Below are positions 48,051 to 60,759 of a DNA stretch of 64,000 bases, piece by piece. Position 1 is the first letter of the stretch, and each line of letters starts with the position of its first letter. The position numbers and the translations under genes are program-made. Source of the DNA: Diadema setosum (taxonomy: Eukaryota; Echinodermata; Echinoidea; Diadematoida; Diadematidae); contig CM067064.1 of NCBI GenBank assembly GCA_033980235.1, positions 5,373,001-5,437,000 of the forward strand, given 5' to 3'. Below the pieces are notes generated by a model. That model was not told the DNA's origin and did not search any database. It saw nothing but the letters and a program-made list of their open reading frames with translations.

Positions 48051-50004
48051 AATTTGATGGACATAGTTGTCAGTTTACGGTTGCCATGGCAACCAGCAAT
48101 ATCAGACATAGCTGAATTAAATATCAAAATGGTTGCAATAAAATTTTAGGAAAAGTCGTCAAATTTAAAATCAGGTAAATCGCGTGGGAGTGGCAAAATT
48201 AATGAAAATATTATAAGGAGCGCAATGTACCCCCATCCCCTTGGATTTTATAGGGTTAAAGCTTAGGGCATTCCAGACGATTTTCATTATTTCACATCAT
48301 ATAGTACATAAATCGACACCTCCATAACAGATCTGTGGAATTTATCGTGGTCCTTAAGCAGAGAAACCAATACTCTGAAAAAAAATCTTAAAGAAATTAC
48401 ACTGAACAGTGTTGATGACATAGGAGCCTCATATATTTCAGAAATCTTAAGCAGTGTAATTCCATTACAACACCTCTTGCATACACATGTTCACCTATGT
48501 GAAATCTATGCAAGCCTTCTTCACTTCAGTTCAGCTCAGTTCTGCTTCCTTAAGCCCCAACTCATGCATTCTTATGGCGAGGCTGCCATGTCGTCATCCT
48601 TGTTTATTGCAATTTGTTTTAAATTTTGAAAACATTCATATTCCTCACCCAAATCATCATAGACACTGAAACTCTATACTCAATAGTAACTAATTTATTG
48701 TTGTTGCAATGCAAAGGTCTGAAAATCATCCGGAGGTCTCCTTTAAAAACTGAAACTTTCGTCGTACTTTGCAGTTGTATTGGCTGCACTTTGTAAATGG
48801 TATTGTCATCTGAATTGTCAGCTTTTGAAAAAAAAGCAATAAACCAACAACATGTGTTTGCCAATAAAAACGATATGGCAAAGTTTTCAAATGCATTCAA
48901 ATGTGGATAGTCAAAGTAAAAGGGGGAGGGGTGGCCAGACGAAAAAGTGGAAGAAAACAGAGAATGCGTGGGTGTGAGGAGTAAACTACATATAAATGAT
49001 TCTTCGTACTGAAACTGAAGATATGTAACAGAGGGATATAGTTATATTGTTTGAATTTCAATAAGTAAAGTCGATATTGTTTCTCACAGGTGGTTCAATG
49101 AGTTGATTTATTAGTGAGACCATGACATCATAATGAGCATCTCGAAATTTGACGTTTAAACAGGGAAATCATTTACCTTTCTCCTGTCTCTGCATCACTT
49201 GATATGATTCTGCTTCCTCTCCCTCGCCTGGCAGCTTTTGACAAGACTACGGATAAGCCTATCAAATCAAACACCTGGCAGAAAGAGAATATCACAGACA
49301 ATTTGGGTCTGGTATCAGGTTCAAAAATAAATTTTCTGGCTACCCCTCTGCTCGGAGTCTTTCCATACTGGTTGCTTTTGTTGGGTTTATCGAGATTGGA
49401 GGCACTTCTAGTTTCTGTTGCCCACAGATCGTCTGAAAATTAATGACATGCTTTAGATTCCTATCGGGTAAACTTCACCATATTTTAGTTAAATCGATGT
49501 TGCTTTAATTCATATGTTTTGTTTGCATTGCCGGTTAAGTCTGCATATATGGCACTTCGTCAAATGTATTTTCTATACGTCTGGTCATTAAATGTGTCTT
49601 TCTCTATCGGACAATAAAAAATAAACAGCTACGAACTCGAACTATCAGCAACTAAATGCGTAATCCGTCTCTCGATAGAGTGAATAAAACGGATGTATAG
49701 TTTCCATGATATTCATGAAGAGCTATGTCTTCAAATATCTAAGGTGAGGATTTATCATGATTGACGAAAACACTCCCTTTTTAGCCGATGATAAGCATTA
49801 CCCGAATCTTTCAGAACAACTAGCTGGTGTGTATTGATATGAGGGTTTGAGAACAAAAACTGGAAAAGCACAAAATCATCTCTGTGCTGGAAGAAAACTC
49901 CAGTAAATGCACTCATCAAGTAAAGAAAGAATTTGCCATATCAACATATGATGCAATGAGGGATATAGGTTTAACTCAAAGTTACTTCTTTCTCCTCTTG
50001 GCAG
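48051..50004. other. 5' flank of the LRR-Ig gene, nothing recognised
   Basis: AT-rich. An ORF at 49,204-49,443 shows no domain. A pyrimidine-rich stretch ending in TTGGCAG at 50,004 is a likely splice acceptor for the exon that contains the LRR-Ig coding sequence, so this sequence is probably partly an intron. Confidence 0.4.
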
Positions 50005-50119
50005 ATGATCACCCTCCTAATTGTGCCACAGTCCTGAAGACGAGAAGAAATTTTACAACACGTCACACAGCTGTCAACATAGTATCTGTATTTTGCACGG
50101 AGTTTTAACACTTCGCATC

Positions 50120-51628
50120 ATGGCAACGCTAAACAACAAAATAATAAAGTGGATTGGCTTCGTTGTTTGTGCCCTTTTGCTTGCTCCTCCGTGCAAAGCC
50201 TGCACGTGTGAAGGTGAATGTAAGTGCACACCCTCGGGTCACGCGGCTTTGCAGAGAGACCAGGTGATTGGGAAATGCGTCTGTCGCGAGCACAATTTTC
50301 TTCCCAGAGAATACGCCGACGCCTACGCTCTCGAAGTAGAATATATCGATCATGCAGTCCTCGGAGATTACTGCGGACAAACCTTCCCTCATCTCCTGTA
50401 TCTCAACATATCTGGATTCCAATACATCTTACCCGGGAGCTTTGCAGGACACCGCAAAGTAACGCATCTCCGCCTGCTACATGAATTCATGCATGTCATT
50501 GAGCCGAACGTCTTTACTGGTCTGGACCTTCTGGAAAAGCTCTGGGCTGACACTTGTGGCATCTACGTTCTCAAGGACGGAGCGTTTTTTGGATTACCGA
50601 AACTGAACACGTTGAGTCTGAGCAACAATTCAATCTGGAGCATTCACGAAAACTCGTTTTCGAATTTAAGTAGTCTGGTTAACCTAGATTTATCCAAAAA
50701 TGAAATTATAGAACTATCAAGGGGACATTTCAGACATTTGTCTAGGCTCAAAAAGTTGAATTTGGCAACGAATATGATTATGCATATTGAAAGAGGGGCT
50801 TTTCAAGGACTGACAAATCTTCAAGTTCTTGATCTCCAGGACAACCAACTCAAGGTCCTACCCCAGCCAAAATTCTTTATGGGCGAAGTGTCAGGTGACC
50901 CCCGTAACTCCTTCGTGACAGTTTACCTTCATGGCAACTCACTTCAGTGCTATTGTCAAATGAGCTGGATCTACAACTACATTAACATCGACAAGTTTAT
51001 CATCGAGGGAACATGCAGTACTCCCATAGAGGTTGCAGGACAAACTCTGGACCAAGTCTACGGCACCTTGATGGACCAATGCAAGCCGAACGGCACTGTA
51101 ATCAACGTGCCCTCGGGAGCTAAAGCCGAACTGCCGTGTACCATTGCCTACGCGGCCTGGCTTCTGCCTGACGGCACCAAGATCACAGAGCGCGGTCAAT
51201 ACTGGGATGACTTCTTCCTCACTGACAATAATTACCTGGTTATTTGGACTACCAAACGTCAGCACACAGGGACCTATGTATGTCAGTCTCCGGACGGGGA
51301 GAATGAGATGTACTATAACGTTGTAGTTCCGGAGACGTCTGGACTCTCTGTTGGCATGTGGGCGATCATCGGGTCCGTCGCTGCAATCGTTGCAGTGGTC
51401 ATCTTTCTCACTGTTGTATGTTTGCGTCCTCAGAGATGCAGGTACAAGATTCTATCCGACAATGTCACCCGGCATTGTGACCCGGAAAGGAGCAATATTT
51501 ACCAAAACAATTTTGAAGAGGCTATAAACAGGGGAGGTAACATGCCTAGAGGAAGCAGTCCTGAACATACTCCGTGTAGCTTAAATGGCATATACAAATA
51601 CAATGACCTTTTTAAGCATGTCCATTGA
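50120..51628 (+). CDS. LRR and Ig domain type I membrane protein
   Basis: The protein has 502 residues starting at the ATG at 50,120, which is followed at once by a signal peptide (residues 1 to about 27). The frame is open to 50,021, but that stretch lies behind a probable splice acceptor at 50,004 and would add a hydrophilic leader. A cysteine-rich N-cap follows (residues 25-55), then about seven leucine-rich repeats (89-250) and an LRR C-cap with C277, C279, C299 and C321. An Ig-like domain (322-403) has C340, W347 and C388 in the TGTYVC motif. A transmembrane helix (410-435) and a 67-residue tail complete it. LRR-Ig proteins act in cell adhesion, neural wiring and innate recognition; the role here is unknown. 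The tail has Tyr motifs, including YQNN. Confidence 0.93.
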   Translation: MATLNNKIIKWIGFVVCALLLAPPCKACTCEGECKCTPSGHAALQRDQVIGKCVCREHNFLPREYADAYALEVEYIDHAVLGDYCGQTFPHLLYLNISGFQYILPGSFAGHRKVTHLRLLHEFMHVIEPNVFTGLDLLEKLWADTCGIYVLKDGAFFGLPKLNTLSLSNNSIWSIHENSFSNLSSLVNLDLSKNEIIELSRGHFRHLSRLKKLNLATNMIMHIERGAFQGLTNLQVLDLQDNQLKVLPQPKFFMGEVSGDPRNSFVTVYLHGNSLQCYCQMSWIYNYINIDKFIIEGTCSTPIEVAGQTLDQVYGTLMDQCKPNGTVINVPSGAKAELPCTIAYAAWLLPDGTKITERGQYWDDFFLTDNNYLVIWTTKRQHTGTYVCQSPDGENEMYYNVVVPETSGLSVGMWAIIGSVAAIVAVVIFLTVVCLRPQRCRYKILSDNVTRHCDPERSNIYQNNFEEAINRGGNMPRGSSPEHTPCSLNGIYKYNDLFKHVH

Positions 51629-51874
51629 CCTATAAAAGACCGGCTTGTATTGTGTTGTCAGTGCTCATAGAGACGATGGGCGAAGGGTCTCTACATATCG
51701 ATACCCTGGTTATTAGGTACACAATCACATTCCAGTAATCATTAATGTTATTCCTTGCTTAGATTTCTGCCATAACATTATTAAAAAATGTACCATTTCA
51801 TCAATTGACGCATGAAATTTATGGGGGACAGGGGACGGTAAAAGAAAGGAAAAGATAATCACTTCCACAGAAAT

Positions 51875-51880
51875 AATAAA
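51875..51880 (+). terminator. candidate poly(A) signal of the LRR-Ig gene
   Basis: AATAAA about 250 bases past the stop codon. A second AATAAA lies at 52,111-52,116. Confidence 0.45.
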
Positions 51881-53211
51881 GGGACAGCAACTGGACAGAG
51901 TACCATTTCTCTCAGTATTGGCACAATCAACAAAAGGGGGCACATTTTGCACGGTTCAAAGCTCTGGCCCACGTCACAAAAGAAAGGGAACATAATACAT
52001 AATGCACTTTTTGTACATGAATAATTATTACAGTAATGTGCTCCTTTGTCGAAGAATTTAAGGAAAGAAGATCGTCTCTCATCACTTACGCCCCGTCGGG
52101 GGCGACAAAGAATAAAGAAATTCAGGCAAGAAGAAGTAAAATCACTTTCAAGGAACAAAAGACATAGGTCTAGACAAAGTTTAACTTTACTTAATATAAT
52201 AAGGGCAGCTACCGATTAAAGAGCGAGAAAAGGGGGCACTTTTAAGCTTGTTGGATCTTTGATGGGACGGGAGGGGGGTGCGGGTTCCCCCACCTTCCGT
52301 TCCGTCGCTCTTTGATATGAATTGAAGCTGTGAAATCCTCTCATGCACTGCATTGTAATATTTGTAAATGTATTATGAGCATTTTTTTTTTTTGTATGTT
52401 TATACTCCAGAGGTTCGTACATGTCAAGCTGCCTGTGCCTGTAAATAATTTACATTTTACATTGCTGTAATATATATGCAAATTTATAGAGAACGAGAGA
52501 AACAGAGACAGAAACACTTACGACACCGGGACTATCATTTTAATCTTAATTCTGTAGCAAAATTAATCGTATGAAGTCTTATTAGGCTGTTCCTTTTCAG
52601 TTCGCTGTGATATCCCGACATAAACTAGGCCGGCACACGGGTTATCGCTGCGTTTTCATCTGTTTTCAGTGAGAAAGTTTACTAAACCAAACACCGTACT
52701 AAACAGCGATTCTCTTGTATACCACACTGAGTAAGAAAGTATGATTATGAATTTCGATAATCTACGACTGGTGGTCTGATCAGGTAAATGAGAGAGAGAG
52801 GAGCACATCTCAGTTTTGATTATCTTTCCTTGTTAGCAAACTCGCTTATCATTTTAAATATCATGGGAATCGTAGTACTATGATAGATTGACATGCAATA
52901 AATGATAATACAACTTTAATGATAAAAATACGTACAGTATTTGTAATGCCACATCCATTTAGTGCCCTACGTGTATCTGAGGCGCAGAGGGACGCATAGA
53001 GTAAATAACATGTATTGTATAAACTATAGTGTACAACTATAGTTGTACATTATGAAAGTTAAAAAACAAGGAAGAGAGAAATACATATACCCGGTAAGAA
53101 ATTCAAAAATAATTCAACCAAAAGTGCAAAACACGATGCCTTGTGTATACCCCGACATAATTTCAGGTGAGTCTCATCATGAATACGTCGTGTATCCGGA
53201 ATGAACAAAAT
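51881..53211. other. non-coding stretch, nothing recognised
   Basis: It probably includes 3' untranslated sequence of the LRR-Ig gene at its left end. No further gene or bounded repeat is visible. Confidence 0.4.
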
Positions 53212-53468
53212 ATTAATGTTCGTTATTCCAAAGATTCGTTAATCCGAAATCGAAAAACTGTTCTTAATTCCGAAGGTTCGTGAATATCACCTCTTCATCT
53301 TAACATTCTAAATAACGGCACTAACGTTCTAATTAACAAACCTTTTTCTCATTTTCTGATTAACGAACATCATGATGAAGGAAATGTGTGTCTTTCGTAA
53401 TCACAAATCTTCGGCATAACGAATCTTTTCATTTTCGGAATAACTAATCTTCGGAATAACGAACATCA
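53212..53468. mobile_element. TTCGTTATTCCGAA-motif inverted element, copy 2
   Basis: The left end reads ATGTTCGTTATTCCAAAG; the right end, read inward, GATGTTCGTTATTCCGAAG. Internal TTCGTTAATCCGAA-type words recur in mirrored orientation, as in the element at 29,763-30,012. The copy is more diverged and has a motif-poor centre. Confidence 0.7.
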
Positions 53469-54803
53469 CCCCGTTTATCCGGCCATAACCCGGCCGGCAC
53501 ATCATGACATTGTTACTAAGCCTTTGAAGGCGACCAGCAACAAAATATGGCGGGAAAATGAGATTGGACTGCGAGATACCAGTTTGTTTGGCCAGCAGAC
53601 GCATGATGTGCCATAATGCATTGTTCATGCAACAAAAGCAAAACAATAAAAACAAAAATTAGATTTATCACACGGCAGCTTGTATATATAAGTCCATGTA
53701 TTATACTTAATGTATTTTGATTCCCGCCCTTGAGAATGCCAGTTGAAAGATGATGTTACTATACAAATGTTTGTATGTAAAGTGCACGGCAGATGTGTCA
53801 TTACATTTCGTTTGTAATTATTTCATTTCATTTTAATTATTTATGTTTGTATTCTTGGAACATGACGGGTCATGATTAAGGCATGGAAGACTGTCTCGAC
53901 GAGATGAACTACTATTTTAGAGTACCTGTCTTGAAGAAAATATTTACACAGTACAATGTATATAACATTTTGGAAGTTTCACAATGGTGAAGTTACGTAA
54001 GCAAGGAAAAGAAACAGTTGTCTATACGCTGTTCGTTAGAAAGCTGTTTCTGTTAGGAATTTACATAACTCACGAGCTGATAGTTTGTATCCCATTGTGC
54101 ACGTCTCTCGGGAACGAAATAAATGAGAGACAGAGAGAAATTGGGATAAAATGGAAAATAGATAATCCCACAGGCAAAAAAGTATGCGCAGAAACATGAT
54201 ACGCTAACAACTGCATACATGGTGTCTAATTCAATAATTTGTTTTCTTCTTGAAGAGCCGCAAATGCAAATGACATTTGAATGATGACAAATTTGTTTTG
54301 AAGAACTTATAACTTTTACAGTGTAAATGTTTACCTAGAATTAGACCCGTTTACAATCCTTTGCCGAACGTGCAATCATTTGGACTTCGTGTTGTTAAGA
54401 AATTTATACAAGGCGAGGAAATTATCACAGTATAATAACATCGTATAATCATGCACGTATATGCCTGTTTCTTGTCACTTATATACTCGGAAACAATTGT
54501 GCCTCTTACCTTGTACATACCCAGAATGACATAATAAAAGTCTCATACTGTTACTCTTGTATTTAGAATTTCATGTGACTCTTTATGAAAAAATACTTGC
54601 ACAGAGAAATAAATGATTACGTACAGTGAAGAACACCTATGTCATGTACATTTTAATGTATTTGGCAACTGTACACTGTAAGAGAATACAGGTAGGAAAT
54701 GTTTTTTTATATAGCATCAGTGTTGTTCTGTACATGACAAGCTTAACTTCTTTGTAAAGAAAATATATCAGTCATCATACATATCTGTATATCATGTGTT
54801 ATG
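53469..54803. other. non-coding stretch, nothing recognised
   Basis: AT-rich. The small ORF at 53,984-54,199 has no recognisable features. Confidence 0.45.
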
Positions 54804-55000
54804 TTAGTACTTTGAGTGTCACTGCAGAGTTGGCAAGTCTTCCTGATTTTGACTGAGACTAACTGAAATCAATGTCTATAATGCTGTAATATCATGTATA
54901 TATTAGTACTTTGAGTGTCACTGCAGAGTTGACAAGTCTTCCTGATTTTGACTGAGATTAACTGAAATCAATGTCTATAATGCAGTAAAGCACATGCAAT
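54804..55000. repeat. 99-bp tandem duplication
   Basis: Two units starting at 54,804 and 54,903, each containing TTAGTACTTTGAGTGTCACT and AATCAATGTCTATAATGC. They differ at only a few positions except near the junction. Confidence 0.9.
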
Positions 55001-55339
55001 GTAAACCAATCTGACTTCAATGTGAATAAACAGCCCGCATTGCAGCACAGTGAAAGTTGAATATTTTGCATTTTATTCATCGTCATTTAATTCACTTGTT
55101 ATACATCTGTTCAAGTTGACAAAGATATTATTTCATATGCGGTAAACATACACTGTACACGCTAATGAAATTTGGAGATACATGTACAACATACATCGTT
55201 TATCATTCCTCATGTGATTTTTCATCACATGACTGATCTTTTTGTGGCTAGCAGTGGTTGTTTTAATCCGGAAGTTAGGCGTAAAATAACCATTAACAAA
55301 TTTCAGTTGTGTGGGTATGTACGTGTAAGTTTGTCGGCA

Positions 55340-55370
<31 letters not shown>

Positions 55371-55379
55371 GTGTGTTTG
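55340..55379. repeat. (GT)n microsatellite
   Basis: A GT run of about 18 units with one GC interruption. Confidence 0.95.
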
Positions 55380-55491
55380 TTTTAGAATGAGAACGCAGCA
55401 CGCCTCCAGCATATCACATCATTTCCTGGAATAAATAGGCCTTTATCGATATTAATATATTATACAATTATACAAATAATGACTGCTATGA

Positions 55492-55614
55492 GGGGCTCAG
55501 TTAAAATTATGGGCCCAGGGTGATGTCAAAACCATAACTATGCCCGAAGAGAAGCTGAGGGCATAGTTATGGTTTTCACATCACCGAGGGCCTACATAAT
55601 TTTAATTGTGCCCC
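55492..55614. mobile_element. 123-bp hairpin (foldback) element
   Basis: The two halves are inverted copies of about 53 bases. The outer ends are GGGGC and GCCCC, and the inner ends CATAACTATGCCC and GGGCATAGTTATG, around a loop of about 13 bases. A related phrase, GGGCACAGTTATTTTCATGA, lies near 55,865, so the flank may hold a second decayed part. Confidence 0.75.
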
Positions 55615-57070
55615 GAATATCAAGCTGTCATTGTTTGTTTTATATACCGAAAATACAGATTCTTATCTGATCGGTTAAAAGGTTACCTGACTTAAACAAG
55701 CTCGTAATCAACGCTGATCGACAGCGCGGCGGTCGTATCATTGGTGCGTACATAATGAGCGATCTATGTGTAAGGGGTTGCGACTGTCTCCAAACCTATT
55801 TACAGGGCACAGTTGATTCTATGCCCCGGGCACGGTAAATCTTGACGTCATTTTGATCAAAAATGGGGCACAGTTATTTTCATGACTCCACTTTTAACCA
55901 ATCAGATGAGAGGAATCTATATATGAGGTATATAAAGTATTAATTGTATGCTGTGCAGAGAAGTCGCGAAGTTCAATTTATACGCCATCTAAACAGTGTT
56001 GCGAGTCAGGAAATAATTCAGTTGAATAGAATTGAAATGATGTTTCACAAAATATCAGAAGGTGTGTATACGCAGGTACAATAGAATATAAATGAGGCAC
56101 AACTTATATACAACACAAGTATGCAGATATAGACAACGCAATTTTACCATGATGTATTGTAACAGCTCCAAAGATCATAATTATAAGAAATTTTGTGATT
56201 GAGTTAGTTATCATGGCGAAATTTGTGTAAGACAAATGAGATTCTCGTGGAGAATCAAGGAGCGATATTGATGAAAGCACAGTTTTTATGGCTAGATTGA
56301 TTCCACCATGAGTATCGATGATGACCAAAGGTGTGGTCACTCAGTTTGTCCTCAAGAAAACATTTATCGATAGTCGGACTTTATGGAATGACTTCTCAAA
56401 GACTGACAAAATTTCTCTTCTCTGTAAAATTCCATCGACCATTGTAGATTTTAGTTGATTCGAGAAGGGATGTTAATGCCAACATAATATCCCAATCCTC
56501 ATGTCAACGAGGTAATAGCTTGCAGCACTGTGTACCCTCCGTGAAATGTAAACGTACTTTTATTTATAATGTATTTACTATCGTAGTTTGTATAGATGGA
56601 CATGATATTTACATGCGCTCGGATATATTATACTGATTATACTATACATACACATACCTGGACATAAACATAATTATACATGAACAACAAAGATATAGAT
56701 TATCTGAGAGATTGATGACAAGATTTTATTACAGCGATTATTATTTCTGTAAATGTCATTGATATATTGTTACTTTATCTTACTTTCTACTCTACCAGAG
56801 AGCGAAAAAAAGATATTTAGTACTGTATGTTATTATACATATCTACATGGATGTAAACATAATATACCTGAACAAGAAAGATTAATTAAGTGTTGTTGTT
56901 TTTTTCAACAGCGACCATTATTTCTGTAAACATCACTGATACAATTATTTACTTTCTGCTGTGCCATTTCAACAAGACGTGTAGAAAGGAGAAAGAGGAG
57001 AAACAATGAACCAAACTGTTTCATAGCTGGACGCGCTCTACTGTGGGGGATCGAAAGGCGAGCGAAGAGT
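55615..57070. other. non-coding stretch, nothing recognised
   Basis: AT-rich. Two phrases near 56,700-56,960 (AACAAGAAAGAT, TATTTCTGTAAA) repeat loosely. No gene features. Confidence 0.45.
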
Positions 57071-57072
57071 TA

Positions 57073-57276
57073 CAGCGCACTCCCGTTATAACGAATACAG
57101 TTATAACGAAATTCCGGTATACAACAACGAAGTAAAGATTCAAGCCGCAACATTATCCGCTCTATGATTTTTGTTTGTTTGTTTGTGGTTAGTTTTTCGA
57201 TTACAACGAAATTTCGATATAACGAAAGAAAACTGCCGGTCCCGAGGACTTCGTTATAACGGAAGTCCACTAGCTG
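57073..57276. mobile_element. pogo/Tigger-like MITE with TA target site
   Basis: TA borders both ends (57,071-57,072 and 57,277-57,278). The left end reads CAGCGCACTCCCGTTATAAC; the right end, read inward, CAGCTAGTGGACTTCCGTTA. Further TATAACGAAA words lie inside both ends. Such TATAACGAA subterminal words and TA target sites are typical of pogo/Tigger elements. There is no transposase. Confidence 0.7.
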
Positions 57277-57832
57277 TAGTATCATTGTGGATGGGTCATG
57301 GGGGTGGGGCTTTCATCGCTACATGAACAGTTTCTGGATGGTGGAATGTATGAACCATTGTGCTCGGTGGAAAAGTTCGTGTTTTATGGAGCAGCTGTGC
57401 CGGAAAAACAAAAGTTATATCTCGGAAAGGAAGGATGTCCCGCCTTCAGATGCGATCAATAGGCATTACGAAAACAGTGATCGTGTTAAAGTGATAGCAA
57501 AAAAAAACTTTACACATAAGTAAGTAGGCCGAGCTGTTAATCTTAAAACCCGGTAGTATGGGGTTACCATGCAATAGAAAGACTGGCCCGACTGGGATTA
57601 TCATATTCGAAAATCTCCGGTCTCTTTGTATCATAGATATTTGAGAGTATGTGTGTATAGGCCCAAGATATGATTTATGTGTATTTTTGTGTTGTAGGAA
57701 TGGAACTTTCTAAAAGTTATTTTTGAACTCTTCTATGTGTGTTTTAGCGTGTCATTCATTTTGCACGAAACGTTGGACCTGGTGCTTTCATGTATACATT
57801 GGTCCATTCACTTTGCCTGAATTTGAATAATG

Positions 57833-60090
57833 TCACGATTTGAATAAAGTCCTGATTAAACATACAAAAATTACACCCGCACATACGCCCGCACATACGC
57901 AACCTAAGAATGCCGACTGGAGAATATCGTTACTGCATGAGGGCCTGCTATTCGATGCACACGTTCGCAGACGACAGTGGTTGGGTATCTGGGGCGCTGT
58001 TTCCATTCTTGCCTGCTCGTGATGAGAGTTTTCGAGATCTTGCAGGTGAGGACCAACGTCTGACGTCACTTCACTTAGACAGAGAGGTGTCTCGCCTGTA
58101 GCTTGAGTGGACCGGGGAGAATCACCTCCCTGAGTGGACGGAGTGAACGATGTCTCCCACTGCCCTGTGACGTGGTAACATTCCGGTGATTCTATGTCCT
58201 CAGTCCACGGAAATCGACCAGTCCTGATAATCTTAGCTACAGAAAGAAATCATACAGATGAAAGGAGGAATAATAAGAAGAAAATACATGGACTGTTCTA
58301 CTATTTGTACTGGTGCTTAGGTGTTCAAAAGGGTTAGTTCCAGTGAAAAAAAAAAAAAAAAAAAAAAAAAACCACACCAAAAAACAACAACAACAAAAAA
58401 AACATTACAGAGTGGAAGTGAAAGCTTGGTGAGGGAAGTCTGACGATACCTAATGTAACAGATTCTTCCCTTAGGCCTCACTAGAATAGGTAAGATTGGT
58501 CTCCCTATTATGACTCATTATTGTTGCAGTTATCATATAATTATTGTTATTATCATAACATGGTTTCATTCATTCAAGCGTATGGCACAATGTGCCTGGT
58601 TGATACTGTTTGCAGACTTTTGCTATTATAGTCACCTAGGGCGAACCCCGGGGGCGAACCACTCGCCCGTGACATTCGCCCGTGACAATGATGATATCAA
58701 AGACATATTGAATTCAAAGAATTATTATGTGTGAGGAATTCAGGATGCACGGACGTCCTTCAGACGTTGTGAATAATGGTGGTATAAACCAAGGATGGCG
58801 TTTATGTATCAGAACCAAAAAAAAAAAAAAGAAAAAAAAAAGACACTCTCACTGTCGAAGGAAGTGGGTGGGAGACGAGCAGATCACTATGGCAACAAGA
58901 TTAAACGTAGAAAACAACAACGATTAAAAGGGAAGAAAGCTATTAGATATCCGGTTAAAGCATTTTGTGGTCTTACCTACATTCGCGCCTTTGATCAAAA
59001 GAGCATGTCTCCTTCTTGCTGTCACGCTGTCACTGGCGGTCTTTATCCTGTTCCATTTCCTTTTGTAACTGTAGATTTAAAAATCCAGATTTAAGCTTTA
59101 AGCTACAGGCAAGTCGTTATGATAATAATAATCTCATCCTGTTATGATTTCCACTAGTCCCTAAAAGAGGAGTTTAGCTTCATTGGTTGAGAAAAAAAGG
59201 AAACAGAACAGGAAAGTTTCAATGAACAATATTATAATCTTCTATATAACGATTCGAAATCGACTGACATATACTTTGATATGCACTTCCAAAACCTGGC
59301 CTCACTAAAAACTATTTTTGTGTTAGTTTCTACAGGGCAAATTCAACATGCTAAAACAATTTCCGATCTTGTAGACACAAGTTCTAAGACATTAAGTTTC
59401 ATCTCAATACGAGTTATCTCCATTCCTGTCAATTTTAGGTATTTGTTATCTGTTATTTAAAAAAAAAATGGAAGGTAATGATGAATATGTAATTTTTTTC
59501 ATCAAAACTTCTAGAATGTTCTTTGTTATGTTACAAAATAATGAAGTATCAATGGCAAATTTGCTTTGATGACGGACTTACTTTATAATCTTCATTGATT
59601 ATCATCTACAAAATAATATATGTAGGCCTAATTATATAAGCAGTGATATTACAGCAATCCACACATGACTCTTGTTCTTATCATTCTCAGTTTGAAGTTA
59701 CGAGGGGATGAAAGATGTATCATTTATGTGTATGTTTTAATATGTTATTATACATTATAGTCTTCAGCATTTATATACTGAAACCCCATGGAAAAACAGA
59801 ATCATTTATATGATAATGAATCTAAAATGGGCAATCCGTCAATTTTGTAAACTTTTTGTGGTTTATGCATGATTCATGCATTGTTCTGTACATTCTTTTA
59901 ATGTGAAATGGTAAATAAACAAATAAATGAAAATACCATCAATGTCATCTCACCCGTCGAGCCTGAGCGAAGAATGTTCTAATGTTGTTCTTATCACTGC
60001 AGACCGTTTATCCATTCTCTGAATGACGGCTTGTAGGCGCGTTATGAGTTGACGAGACTGTGACGAATAGACGGCGCTTTCCATTTTCTC
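57833..60090 (-). CDS. unrecognised multi-exon gene, copy A (3' part)
   Basis: Three minus-strand exons chain in phase. 59,954-60,090 opens EKMESAVYSSQSRQLITRLQ and ends with a donor GG/gtgag. 58,977-59,068 begins YKRKWNRIKTASDS, with acceptor ctacag and donor gtaaga. 57,833-58,236 begins AKIIRTGRFPWTED and runs to the stop. The split codons (GG+T, G+CT) restore open frames, and the other frames of the first two exons hit stops. The 5' end is not found. The N-terminal part is charged and probably helical, the middle is Ser/Thr-rich, and the last 25 residues contain a hydrophobic stretch (SAFLGCVCAGVCAGVIFVCL) like a tail anchor. I know no family for it. Copy B at 62,233-63,516 shares two of the exons, and that conservation is the main support. 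Confidence 0.7.
58130..59095. repeat. segmental duplication, copy A
   Basis: This segment matches 62,250-63,545 along most of its length, apart from small indels and the 357-base insertion in the other copy. Long identical phrases include GGTAACATTCCGGTGATT and AAGCATTTTGTGGTCTTACC. It covers the last two exons of the unrecognised gene and the intron between them. Confidence 0.9.
58346..58371. repeat. poly(A) tract
   Basis: An uninterrupted A run of 26 bases, in the intron of the copy A gene; copy B has a shorter run at the same place. Confidence 0.95.
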
Positions 60091-60759
60091 CTACAATTAG
60101 ATACCAGAACAGTGAATTCCATTTATGTAAATTGTATTTTGAAAAAAAAACCACCCAACAACAATAGCGATGAATAACGAGTGAGAATTTATGACGCATC
60201 GTTGTTGCTGTTTTGATTTCCATTAGAAAATGTTAGATGCATATTTATAAATACTGTCAAGAAGAAAAACACCCTTATATCAAATGAAAACTTTATTAGG
60301 ATTTAGGTGTGTCAAGGGGACGTGGCTTCTGACTCCAACCTTACGTGTAGAATAGAAATGGGTATACAACTTTACTTGTATATTCTGATGGAAATGCCGG
60401 GGCTTCAGGTAACCCCCAGATGATTTTAGACTAAATTTTGCATTTGAAACTTAATTACTTATGCTGGGTCCAGAGTTTCATAATTTTTAGTGAGTGGGCT
60501 GAGGAATAAGAATGCTTTCAAATATCGCATAACAAATCACTATAAACAAGAATGATGTCATTATTATAGCAGCTACACATAATAATGCACAATTGGACTG
60601 CTCAAGGAAGCAGAACAAATGAAGAAAACATGCATAAATTCTTCTCTAGTCAACTTGTAAGCACACTGCTACATTACTGGAATGTGTGAGCCCCCTATGT
60701 CTTTACTGTTATTATAATAGGTTATCGTAAACATCATCGTCATTATCATTTCTTTTTTC
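60091..60759. other. non-coding stretch, nothing definite
   Basis: It should contain an upstream intron of the copy A gene, if that model is right. I found no convincing further exon. Confidence 0.35.
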
